A DNA stretch of 64,000 nt from JBGTLA01 sp041744375 (lineage in GTDB: Bacteria; Actinomycetota; Acidimicrobiia; Spongiisociales; ZC4RG35), in contig JBGTLA010000049.1 in assembly GCA_041744375.1 (NCBI GenBank), forward strand, positions 11,259 to 75,258. Reading direction: 5' to 3'. This document shows, piece by piece, positions 50,026 to 57,781 of this stretch; within the stretch, counting starts at the first letter, position 1, and the number at the start of each line of letters is the position of its first letter. The notes beneath the pieces were generated by a model that saw only the letters and a list, made by a program, of their open reading frames with translations, was not told the DNA's origin and did not search any database. The position numbers and the translations under genes were made by a program.

Positions 50026-51189
50026 GCCGGCCTGTTCGAGTACGCCTTCGACGCTCTCCGGCAGGCGACCCGTCTGGTCAGTGCCGATCCGGTCGGTCGT
50101 GCCGGCCTCCACTTTGAGCGCGCTCGCACCCGTTTGCGAATCGGTGCTCACTCGGCGGCCCTGCGGGAGACGGCACTCGGCCTCAACCTGGTTGGATCGA
50201 TCGACAGCGTGGCCGCTCGAGAGTCTCGGGCACGGCTGTTGGCGGTTCGAGGCTTGGCTCGCCTCCAGCAGGGTCGCGCCCGTGAGGCGCTCGTCCTCGC
50301 CGAGGATGCCGCCGACGTTGCCGGCGCGACCGGGGTGCACGATGCTCTGGCGCGTGCCTACTCGGTGATCGACGGTGCCTACGAGTTGCTCGGCCAGCCC
50401 GACCGGGCAGTCTACGAACCCAAGGCGCTCGAGATCTACAAGAAGCTGGGCCATCTGACCGGGACGGCGGGGGTCGCCAACAACCTGGGAGTCAAGGCTT
50501 ACTCGGAGGGGCGCTGGGACGAGGCCATCGACTGGTACCGCCAGGCCCAGGCCGCCTTCCGTCGTCTCGGCAACGAGACCCAGGCGCAACTGGCGGCAGC
50601 CAACCTGGGCGAGGTGCTGGCCAGCCAGAAGCGCTTGGCCGAGGCCGAAGAGATGCTGGTCGGAGCGCGGCGAGCTCTCCGAGCACACGACATGATCGGC
50701 GACGCCATCTTCGCCGAGATTCAGCTCGCACGGCTCTCCTTGGAGCGTGGCGAGATCGAGGCGGCGACTTCGGTCCTGCGCGAGCTCTTGGAGGAGGCCA
50801 GCATGGTCGGGCAGGCGGACCTGGTCGTGGAAGCAGGAATCCACCTGGTGTCAGCCCTAATCAGGAGTGACGAGCCCGAAGCGGCATTGGAGCTAATCGA
50901 CACCGTTGAACAGAGCGCGGGTGATGAGGCCGCTTCGTACGCGGCGCCGCTGTCCCGAGGGCGTGCCGAAGCTCTCATGCTCTCGGGACGAGTCGATCAG
51001 GCGTTCACGGAGGCGGAGGAGGCCGTGAGGGCCGCTCGCCGGCAGGGCCTCATTTACGAAGAGGCCCTTTCGCGTCTCATCCGTGTGCGTATCCGAACTG
51101 CCCTCGGCGATGGCGAAGTCACAGAGGACGTCCAGGAGGCACAGCGCCTCCTGTACGTCCTCGGGGTGGTAACGACCGACTCCCCTTAG
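50026..51189 (+). pseudogene. TPR region split from the cyclase-ATPase gene
   Basis: The same frame resumes right after the TAG with AGLFEYAFDALRQATRL and runs 387 codons to TAG/TTAGG-proximal stop 51187-51189. It contains helix pairs of the TPR type (DEAIDWYRQAQAAFRRLGNE, AEAEEMLVGARRALRAHD, QAFTEAEEAVRAARRQG). A TTG at 50134 could in principle start an independent 351-residue protein, but the homology begins before it. TPRs of this kind usually regulate the attached ATPase through protein contacts. The last bases overlap the convergent SdrD_B gene by 4. Confidence 0.72.
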
Positions 51190-52397
51190 GCGAACGTCCT
51201 CCGGCCGTCGATGTTGGAGAAGATGATGTAGCGGGCCTGAACGCCACCCTCGACGATTGGGAACTCGGCGTAGGCTATGCACGACGTGTGGCCGCTGGGC
51301 AGGATGTCGGCGGGGTCGGTACCCTCCGGCAGTTCGAGTGAAGCGAACCCGCCCGCTGGGACCCTGGGGTCTTTCTTGCAGTACGGCATCGGTCGCTCAC
51401 CGACTCCCTCGACGAAGTCGTCGTAGAGCAGGTTCGGCGAGTCCTGGGCCACATCCGCCCGTGGCGCGAACTCCAGCCTCTCCAGGAACTGGGCGGTCTG
51501 CTGGCCGGGTAGCGGCTTGAGATCGACGAACTGGTTGCCGTCCTCGTCGGTTCCGGCTGAGAAGGTGAAGAACTTTGGCCCGTCGCAGGCGCGCATGATG
51601 AGTTCGTACTGAGGATCCAACCAAATCGTGGCCGGTCCCGCTCCGCACTGCAGTGTCACGTCCGCTTCGGCATTGCCAAAGTTATTGCCGGAGCTGGCGG
51701 TCGTCAGCTCGACGGAGTGGCCTCCTGGCGCAACGCCCTCGATGTCCCCGCACTCATTGTTGTCGGGTGACGTCTGCACCCAGCCGGAGCGGGCCTCCTC
51801 GCACACCAGGTAGTCACCCAGCGGCAACGTGAAGCTGTAGGAGCCGTCGACTCCGGTCTGGGCTGATGCCAGGGCGCCCCCGGCGCCCCCGGCGCCGTAG
51901 ACACTGATGGTCCAGCCCTCGAGCCCGTCTTCTCCGGCGCCTCGGCTGCCGTCGAAGTCGGCGTCGTCGAACTTCACTCCTGACAGAGTGACCCCGGCGT
52001 CGTAGCAGAACTCGATGTGGCTGATCGCGAAACTCCTGTTCCCGTCCTTGGGAACCTGCAGCCCAGAGGCAGACGAGACGGCTGGCTCGTAGCGGTAGAT
52101 GTTGGCTCCCGCCGGCCCACCCTTGACGATGATCTCGCTCATGCTCCGATCGCTCTCCACCGAGGCGGTTCTGCCGTTACCTGACACCGTGACCTCGAAT
52201 TTCCCACCGTCGGGGCCGGTGTAGGTTTGCGTCTTGGGCGGGTCGATTTTGAACGAGAACTCGGCCGAAGAACCGATGTCGGCACAGGTGGGGTTGCCCG
52301 GATCGACCGTGACGCTCCCATCACCCCACGCGGGCACCACCAATGCCATGAGCAGCACGGCTGCAAATCCAGATAGAAGTAAGCTTCGCTTTCTCAT
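51186..52397 (-). CDS. Secreted protein with an SdrD_B-like domain
   Basis: A 403-residue exported protein. The signal peptide is KRSLLLSGFAAVLLMALVVP. A middle domain (LSGVKFDDADFDGSRGAGED ... LEGWTISVYG ... GVDGSYSFTLPLGDYLVCEE) is a Cna-B/SdrD_B-type beta sandwich with the GxKF.D.d.DG start typical of the fold. The N-terminal (~30-150) and C-terminal (~250-400) parts have conserved-looking Cys and no named domain. It is probably a cell-surface or extracellular structural protein. No LPXTG sorting motif was seen. It is convergent with the cyclase gene. Confidence 0.72.
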   Translation of the reverse strand: MRKRSLLLSGFAAVLLMALVVPAWGDGSVTVDPGNPTCADIGSSAEFSFKIDPPKTQTYTGPDGGKFEVTVSGNGRTASVESDRSMSEIIVKGGPAGANIYRYEPAVSSASGLQVPKDGNRSFAISHIEFCYDAGVTLSGVKFDDADFDGSRGAGEDGLEGWTISVYGAGGAGGALASAQTGVDGSYSFTLPLGDYLVCEEARSGWVQTSPDNNECGDIEGVAPGGHSVELTTASSGNNFGNAEADVTLQCGAGPATIWLDPQYELIMRACDGPKFFTFSAGTDEDGNQFVDLKPLPGQQTAQFLERLEFAPRADVAQDSPNLLYDDFVEGVGERPMPYCKKDPRVPAGGFASLELPEGTDPADILPSGHTSCIAYAEFPIVEGGVQARYIIFSNIDGRRTFA

Positions 52398-52554
52398 CAC
52401 GCCTCCCTTGGCGAACGATCACGGAGCGACACCCCGGGCAGCCCGACAAGGAATGCCCGTTCTTGCGCCCACCATTGCCCATCCAACCGATGACTCTAAC
52501 GCTGGGGAAATGGCGTGTCTACATCTGCCTTACCGCCGGTTTTGTGAGGTGTGT

Positions 52555-52590
52555 CGAGCCCGAAGGTCAGCGGGTCGGTTCACGGGCTCG
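52555..52590 (-). terminator. Hairpin candidate after the MBL-fold gene
   Basis: CGAGCCCG (52555-52562) pairs with CGGGCTCG (52583-52590) across a 20-base loop, just beyond the end of the MBL-fold gene. There is no T-run. The rest of the 199-bp gap to the SdrD_B gene shows nothing I can support. Confidence 0.35.
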
Positions 52591-52596
52591 TCGCAA

Positions 52597-53385
52597 TCAC
52601 CTGGGATGGAAGCGTTCCCGGGGAGCTGCCGCCGAGGTGACGGGAAACCGGTCGGCGGCCAGGGCCACCATGTCGTCGACGTCGTCGTCGGTCCGGGAGG
52701 GGTCGTGGCTGGCAAAGAGGAGATGACCGACATCGGCTTGGGCGGCGTTCTTTGCCGCCTGTTCCCAGGTGCTGTGTCCCCAGCCCTGCTTGGCCTCGAT
52801 CTCGCTCGGCAGATACTGGGTGTCGTGGACGAGGATGCCTGCGCCTGCGCTCATCTCGACGAGGATGGCGTCGGCGTCGGTTCCTGCTTCGTGATCGGTC
52901 GCCACGACGATGGACTGGCCGTTCCAGTCGAACCGATACCCGAGGCCGCCCTGGGGATGGAACAAAGGGAATGAGGCAACCGAAACATCTCCCAGTTGGA
53001 AGGAGTCCTGAGACGGTTCGAAGGAGACGTCCACGTCCACGATTGGGACCGGGAACCAGGGGGGACTGATGGCTTGGCCGATGGCCGACTCGGGGTCGCC
53101 CGGACCGATGATGCGAAGGGCGATGTCGCTCCTCCACATCGGGGCGCACATGGACAGACCCTGGATGTGATCCCAGTGGTAGTGAGTGATGAGAAAGGGA
53201 ACCGTGTCCCTGGCGGTGGAGAGGCGCGGGTAGAGAAGGCGCAGTCCGGTGCCGGCATCGATGACAGCGATGAGGCTGCTGTCGTCGTGATGCAGCGAGT
53301 AACAGGTGGTGTCGCCACCGTGTCTCGCGAACTCTCCGGTGCCGACCGGCATGGAACCCCGGGCGCCGTGTATCTCCAGGTACAA
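52597..53385 (-). CDS. MBL-fold metallohydrolase
   Basis: A 262-residue enzyme of the metallo-beta-lactamase fold. The metal motif is LITHYHWDHIQGL (H68, H70, D72, H73), with further ligands in LFHPQGG, VVATDHE and LLFASHDPS. The TTG at 53385 is preferred because AAGGA precedes it by 5 bases. The alternative TTG at 53415 lacks one. The fold includes phosphodiesterases, RNase Z and lactonases, so the substrate is undefined. It lies close to the nucleotide-cyclase gene, which leaves a cyclic-nucleotide phosphodiesterase role open but unproven. It is 92 bp downstream of hspR on the same strand. Confidence 0.82.
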   Translation of the reverse strand: MYLEIHGARGSMPVGTGEFARHGGDTTCYSLHHDDSSLIAVIDAGTGLRLLYPRLSTARDTVPFLITHYHWDHIQGLSMCAPMWRSDIALRIIGPGDPESAIGQAISPPWFPVPIVDVDVSFEPSQDSFQLGDVSVASFPLFHPQGGLGYRFDWNGQSIVVATDHEAGTDADAILVEMSAGAGILVHDTQYLPSEIEAKQGWGHSTWEQAAKNAAQADVGHLLFASHDPSRTDDDVDDMVALAADRFPVTSAAAPRERFHPR

Positions 53386-53477
53386 AGTGGTCCTTCTTTG
53401 GGTGGAAGGGTGCAATCTAGCCTCGGAGCCCGGATAGGAACGAGACTCCTTTGCGACTCAGCCGTGGATGGGCGGTG

Positions 53478-53873
53478 TCACTTCCGCCGGACGTCGGGGA
53501 GGATGTCCGAGCGCAGCACGATCTCGCTGCGGTAGGACCTGTGCACCTCGCGGACTCGTCGCTCGGTCTCAGCCTCCACGGCGTCGAGCCGATCTTCCAT
53601 CCTGTCCACTTTTCCTCGCAGGCGTTCGACCTCGTCCTGGAGCTCGAGCACCTGCTTGACGCCTTCGAGGTTGAGGCCCTGGCTGGTCAGCTCCGAGATG
53701 AGCCGGAGACGGTCGATGTCTTCTTGGGAGTAGCGACGGGTGCCGCCCGGCGTGCGGTACGGGTCGATGAGGCCCTTGCGTTCGTAGATCCGCAGGGTCT
53801 GGGGATGCATGCCGGCCAGCTCGGCGGCCACCGAGATGACGAACACGGCTCGTTTGTGGACGCGGTCACTCAT
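53478..53873 (-). CDS. hspR: Heat-shock repressor HspR (MerR family)
   Basis: A 131-residue repressor. The winged helix AVFVISVAAELAGMHPQTLR, followed by IYERKGLIDPYRTPGGTRRY, is diagnostic for HspR. Residues ~70-115 form a charged coiled coil (ELQDEVERLRGKVDRMEDRL). HspR binds HAIR inverted repeats with DnaK as co-repressor, and releases when DnaK is titrated by misfolded proteins. It ends the dnaK-grpE-dnaJ-hspR operon, starting 12 bp after dnaJ, the standard actinobacterial order. HAIR-like sites are present before clpB and lon and, more weakly, before dnaK. Confidence 0.94.
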   Translation of the reverse strand: MSDRVHKRAVFVISVAAELAGMHPQTLRIYERKGLIDPYRTPGGTRRYSQEDIDRLRLISELTSQGLNLEGVKQVLELQDEVERLRGKVDRMEDRLDAVEAETERRVREVHRSYRSEIVLRSDILPDVRRK

Positions 53874-53885
53874 GGTCGCTCACCA

Positions 53886-55034
53886 TCAGGTTAGGAGGGC
53901 GTTGAAATGGGCTCGGACATCTTCGGTCTCATGGGCGGCGAGCTGTTCGAGCAGCTTGCGCTCCTCTTTGGAGATCTTGGACGGGACCTGGATTTCGATC
54001 TTGGCCAAGAGATCACCCTTCCGTCCCCGCTCCGGATCCACCCCGTGCCCGCGGACGCGCAGCACCTTGCCGCTGGTGGTACCGGGGGGAATCTTGACCT
54101 TGACCGAGCCGTCCAGGGTGGGAACGTCGACTTTCGTGCCCAACACCGCCTCGGCGTATGTGATGGGCACGGTGACGGTCAGGTTGTTTCCGGATCGACC
54201 GAAGATGGGGTTGGGTGTGACGTGGACCTTGACCAGCAGGTCGCCGGCCGGCCCACCGTTTCGGCCCGGCCCGCCTTTGCCCGCCAGCTTGATCGTGGCG
54301 CCGTCCTTGACCCCAGCGGGGATGCGCACCTTGATGGAGCGGGTCCTCGTTTCCAGGCCCGAACCGCCACACTCGCGACATGGGTCGTCGACCACTATGC
54401 CCGCTCCCCGACATTGGGGACAGGCCTGGGCGAACGAGAAGAAACCCTGGTTTTGTGCTACCGAACCGGACCCTCCGCAGGTCGGGCAGGTGGTGGGTCT
54501 GGAAGGAGGCTCGGCTCCCGATCCGCCACAGTGGGTGCAAGTCGCCTGGCCGCGTACCTGGATGGTGGTCGTGACACCCCTGACGGCCTCGTCAAAGGAG
54601 ATGGTGAGGTCGGCAGCCGTGTCGGAGCCTCGACGGGCGGCGGTGCCCTGTCCGCCCCGACCGCGCGGCGAGCCGAAGAGGTCGCCCAGACCGCCCACTC
54701 CCCCGAGGAGATCGGACAGGTCTTCCACCCGCACCTGCTGGCCATCCCCGAACCCGCGACCCCCGAACCCGCCGGGGCCCTCTCCACTGAAAGCACCCGA
54801 GGCAGCGAACCTACGGACCTGGTCGTACTCCTTGCGCTGTTCGCTGTCCGACAGAGTGGCGTAGGCCTCGGAGATCTGCTTGAAGCGCTCTTCGGCGCCC
54901 GTGTCACCGGGGTTGGCGTCGGGGTGGAGCTTCTGGGCGAGCTTGCGATAGGCACGCTTGATCTCCTCGGGGCTCGACTCGGGCGACACCCCCAGCACCT
55001 GATAGAAATCCTTCTCGACCCAGTCCCGGTTCAT
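53886..55034 (-). CDS. dnaJ: Chaperone DnaJ (Hsp40)
   Basis: Co-chaperone of 382 residues that delivers substrates to DnaK and stimulates its ATPase. The J domain has HPD at residues 37-39 (KLHPDANPG). A Gly/Phe-rich region follows (GGFGGRGFGDG), then four zinc-binding CxxCxGxG repeats (CTHCGGSG, CPTCGGSG, CPQCRGAG, CRECGGSG) and the C-terminal substrate domains. The length is normal for type I DnaJ. A 108-bp gap separates it from grpE, which contains a GC-rich hairpin but no clear separate promoter. Confidence 0.96.
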   Translation of the reverse strand: MNRDWVEKDFYQVLGVSPESSPEEIKRAYRKLAQKLHPDANPGDTGAEERFKQISEAYATLSDSEQRKEYDQVRRFAASGAFSGEGPGGFGGRGFGDGQQVRVEDLSDLLGGVGGLGDLFGSPRGRGGQGTAARRGSDTAADLTISFDEAVRGVTTTIQVRGQATCTHCGGSGAEPPSRPTTCPTCGGSGSVAQNQGFFSFAQACPQCRGAGIVVDDPCRECGGSGLETRTRSIKVRIPAGVKDGATIKLAGKGGPGRNGGPAGDLLVKVHVTPNPIFGRSGNNLTVTVPITYAEAVLGTKVDVPTLDGSVKVKIPPGTTSGKVLRVRGHGVDPERGRKGDLLAKIEIQVPSKISKEERKLLEQLAAHETEDVRAHFNALLT

Positions 55035-55142
55035 GGTCTCAAACCCCCTCCGGCTCGGGCGGGCCCTCCCGCGACGGGGGAAGCAGACGTGTTACCTGTC
55101 CCTTGGGAGAGAGAGCGGTGGGCGCGGTTGGTGGCATGTCGA

Positions 55143-55757
55143 TCAAGCCTCGTGTTCGAGGGCGACCAGAGCCGGACGGACTAGCCGGTCTTTGAGCCGG
55201 TAGCCCCTGCGGAGCTCCTCGGCGACGACCAGCCGGCCGTTCCCTCCTTCGGCGGACATCACGGCCTCGTGGACCTCAGGGTCGAAGATCTCCCCCACCG
55301 TCGGAACGATCTCCAGGCCGTGGCCGGCCAGGATGGCCATGAGTTGCTCATGGGTTCGGCGCATCCCCGCCAGCAGCTTCTCTTCAGGCTCGGTGGAAGG
55401 TTCAAAGGCCAAGGCGGCGTCGAAGCTGTCGAGGACCGGCAACAAATCGGTGGTGACCCGCTCCGCCGCCCGCTGTGTCGTCTCGCTCTGATCCCGCAGA
55501 GCCCGTCTGCGGAAGTTCTCGAAGTCGGCGGCCACTCGCTTCAGATCGTCCAGATGCGACGCCGCTTCGGCCCGTGCCTGGCCTACCTCACGCAAGAGGA
55601 CGGCGACAGCCTCGGAGGGTTCTGCCGGGAGCACTATGCCCAGCTCCGCCGGCGTGGGAGGCGACAACGCCTCGTCGGCCAATTCCCCTTCAACCGGCTC
55701 GGGATCAGGCTCGGACTCTTCGACGTCCGACCTCCGCCGTCCGTCGCCTTCGGTCAC
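55143..55757 (-). CDS. grpE: Nucleotide exchange factor GrpE
   Basis: A 204-residue dimeric cofactor that releases ADP from DnaK. The acidic, disordered N-terminus (VEESEPDPEPVEGELADEA) leads into a long helix (EVGQARAEAASHLDDLKRVA, DFENFRRRALRDQ) and a C-terminal beta domain with the family motif FDPEVHEAVM. ATG 55757 overlaps the dnaK stop by 4 bases, so production is coupled. Confidence 0.94.
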   Translation of the reverse strand: MTEGDGRRRSDVEESEPDPEPVEGELADEALSPPTPAELGIVLPAEPSEAVAVLLREVGQARAEAASHLDDLKRVAADFENFRRRALRDQSETTQRAAERVTTDLLPVLDSFDAALAFEPSTEPEEKLLAGMRRTHEQLMAILAGHGLEIVPTVGEIFDPEVHEAVMSAEGGNGRLVVAEELRRGYRLKDRLVRPALVALEHEA

Positions 55758-57592
55758 GCTTGCTCCTCGGTGTCGTCACCCTCGTCTACGATCTCGGCGT
55801 CGACGACGTCCTCGTCGCTCTCGGTCGTCCCACCGCCGGCCGCCTGGGCCTGCTCGGCGGCCTCCTGATACATGCGGGCAAACGCTCCCTGGGAGACTTC
55901 GGCCAGGTGTTCCATCTTGGTCCGCAGGTCCTCGGGTTCCGTCGAGTCATCTGCCAGGGCCTCTTTGAGGTCGGCGACGGCGGTGTCGATCGGCGCCTTC
56001 TCCTCGTCGTTGAGGTTCTCGCCCTGGTCTGCGAGGAGTTTTACGGTCTGATTGACGAGTTGTTCGCCCTGGTTGCGGGTTTCCACGGCTTCTATGCGCC
56101 GCCGGTCCTCGTCGGCATACGCCTCGGCATCCTTGACCATGCGGTCGATGTCCTCTGAGGCGAGGGCCGAACCACCGGTGATGGTCATGGCCTGCTCCTT
56201 GCCGGTGGCCTTGTCCTTGGCGTTGACGTTGACGATGCCGTTGGCGTCGATATCAAAGGTCACCTCGATCTGGGGGATACCCATCGGGGCGGGGGGTAGG
56301 CCCGTCAGCCTGAACTTGCCCAGGCTGTTGTTGTCTGCGGCCATGGCTCGCTCCCCCTGGAGCACGTGGATCTCGACTTCCGGCTGATTGTTCTCGGCGG
56401 TGGTGAAAGTCTCCGACTTGCGGGTCGGGATCGTGGTGTTGCGCTCGATCATCTTCGTCATCACCCCGCCCTTGGTCTCGATGCCCAATGTGAGGGGGGT
56501 GACGTCGAGAAGGAGCACGTCCTTGACGTCGCCCTTGAGCACCCCGGCCTGGATGGCCGCTCCTGCCGCCACCACCTCGTCGGGGTTCACACCCTTGTGG
56601 GGGTCTTTGCCGGTGAGCTCACGCACGACCTCTTGGACGGCGGGCATGCGCGTCGAACCCCCCACCAGCACCACATGCTCGATGGCGGAAACGTCGATTC
56701 CTGCGTCCTTGATGGCCTGGCGGAAAGGAGTCTTGGTCCGTTCCAGGAGCTCTGAGGACAGCTTCTCGAATTCGGATCGGGTCAGTTTCTGCTGCAGGTG
56801 GAGCGGTCCTTCGGCGGTGGCCGTGATGAAGGGGAGGTTGACCTCGGTCTCGGCTACCGATGACAACTCGATCTTCGCCTTCTCGGCCGCCTCCTTCAGC
56901 CGCTGCACGGCCATTCGATCCTTGGACAGGTCGACGCCGTGGTCGTTCTCGAAGGTCTTGACGAGCCAATCGATCACGATTTGATCCCAGTCGTCACCCC
57001 CGAGTTGGGTGTCGCCTGAGGTCGCCTTGACCTCGAACACACCCTCTCCGATTTCGAGCACCGACACATCGAAGGTGCCACCTCCGAGGTCGAACACCAA
57101 GATGGTCTGGTCGCCTTCCTTCTCCAGGCCGTAGGCAAGAGAAGCCGCCGTTGGCTCGTTGATGATGCGGGTCACGTTCAAGCCGGCGATCTGCCCGGCC
57201 TCCTTCGTCGCCTGACGCTGGGCGTCGTTGAAGTAGGCGGGAACGGTGACCACGGCGTCGGTGACGGTGTCACCCAGGTAAGACTCGGCGTCGCGTTTGA
57301 GTTTCATCAGGATGCGGGCGGAGATCTCTTGGGCGGTGTAGTTCTTGCCGTCGACCTCGATGCTCCAGTCGGTTCCCATGTGGCGTTTGACCGAACGAAC
57401 CGTCTTGTCCGGATTGGTGATCGCCTGGCGTTTGGCCACCTCCCCCACGAGGATCTCGCCGTCTTTGAACGACACCACCGACGGGGTGGTGCGTGCTCCT
57501 TCGGCATTGGGGACGACGGTCGGGTCGCCGCCGTCGAGGGTAGCGATGACGCTGTTCGTGGTTCCGAGGTCGATGCCTACTGCTCGTGCCAT
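55754..57592 (-). CDS. dnaK: Chaperone DnaK (Hsp70)
   Basis: ATP-dependent chaperone of 612 residues. The ATPase domain starts AVGIDLGTTNSVIATLDGG and carries IINEPTAASLAYG, FDLGGGTFDVSVL and VVLVGGSTRMPAV. The substrate domain begins after LLLDVTPLTLGIETKGG. A helical lid and an acidic tail follow (TESDEDVVDAEIVDEGD). It is the first gene of the dnaK-grpE-dnaJ-hspR operon and is divergent from lon across 189 bp. HspR regulation is expected, with DnaK acting as its co-repressor. Confidence 0.97.
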   Translation of the reverse strand: MARAVGIDLGTTNSVIATLDGGDPTVVPNAEGARTTPSVVSFKDGEILVGEVAKRQAITNPDKTVRSVKRHMGTDWSIEVDGKNYTAQEISARILMKLKRDAESYLGDTVTDAVVTVPAYFNDAQRQATKEAGQIAGLNVTRIINEPTAASLAYGLEKEGDQTILVFDLGGGTFDVSVLEIGEGVFEVKATSGDTQLGGDDWDQIVIDWLVKTFENDHGVDLSKDRMAVQRLKEAAEKAKIELSSVAETEVNLPFITATAEGPLHLQQKLTRSEFEKLSSELLERTKTPFRQAIKDAGIDVSAIEHVVLVGGSTRMPAVQEVVRELTGKDPHKGVNPDEVVAAGAAIQAGVLKGDVKDVLLLDVTPLTLGIETKGGVMTKMIERNTTIPTRKSETFTTAENNQPEVEIHVLQGERAMAADNNSLGKFRLTGLPPAPMGIPQIEVTFDIDANGIVNVNAKDKATGKEQAMTITGGSALASEDIDRMVKDAEAYADEDRRRIEAVETRNQGEQLVNQTVKLLADQGENLNDEEKAPIDTAVADLKEALADDSTEPEDLRTKMEHLAEVSQGAFARMYQEAAEQAQAAGGGTTESDEDVVDAEIVDEGDDTEEQA

Positions 57593-57649
57593 GAGGCGTG
57601 GTCCTTTCTGGGATCTGCGGAAGATTTGCGGTGCCTACCCACCGTACAA

Positions 57650-57670
57650 CCTGAGTGCCCCATTGTCATA
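57650..57670 (-). promoter_or_regulatory. Weak HAIR-like site on the dnaK side of the dnaK/lon gap
   Basis: CCTGAGT-N7-TGTCATA on the plus strand has one good half (6 of 7) and one poor half (3 of 7) against the HAIR consensus, 9 of 14 in total. It lies 58 bp upstream of dnaK, where an HspR operator is expected. Confidence 0.35.
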
Positions 57671-57734
57671 TTTCATGAATTTGAGATTCCAGGGATGGCG
57701 AGGAACTGGAATATGTCGGCCGGGAGCAGTGTTT

Positions 57735-57755
57735 CATGAGTCTCACGCACTGAGG
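57735..57755 (+). promoter_or_regulatory. HAIR-like HspR operator upstream of lon
   Basis: CATGAGT-N7-ACTGAGG matches CTTGAGT-N7-ACTCAAG at 11 of 14 positions with exact spacing. It lies 26 bp before the lon start. lon is a known HspR target in streptomycetes. Confidence 0.6.
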
Positions 57756-57781
57756 TCCACCAGAGAACAGGATTCGCTCGC

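Noticed and set aside
48655..50844. A 729-codon open frame antisense to the cyclase-ATPase gene
   Set aside because: The sense strand carries the recognisable ATPase and TPR sequence. The antisense product has no signal, domain or ribosome-binding site.
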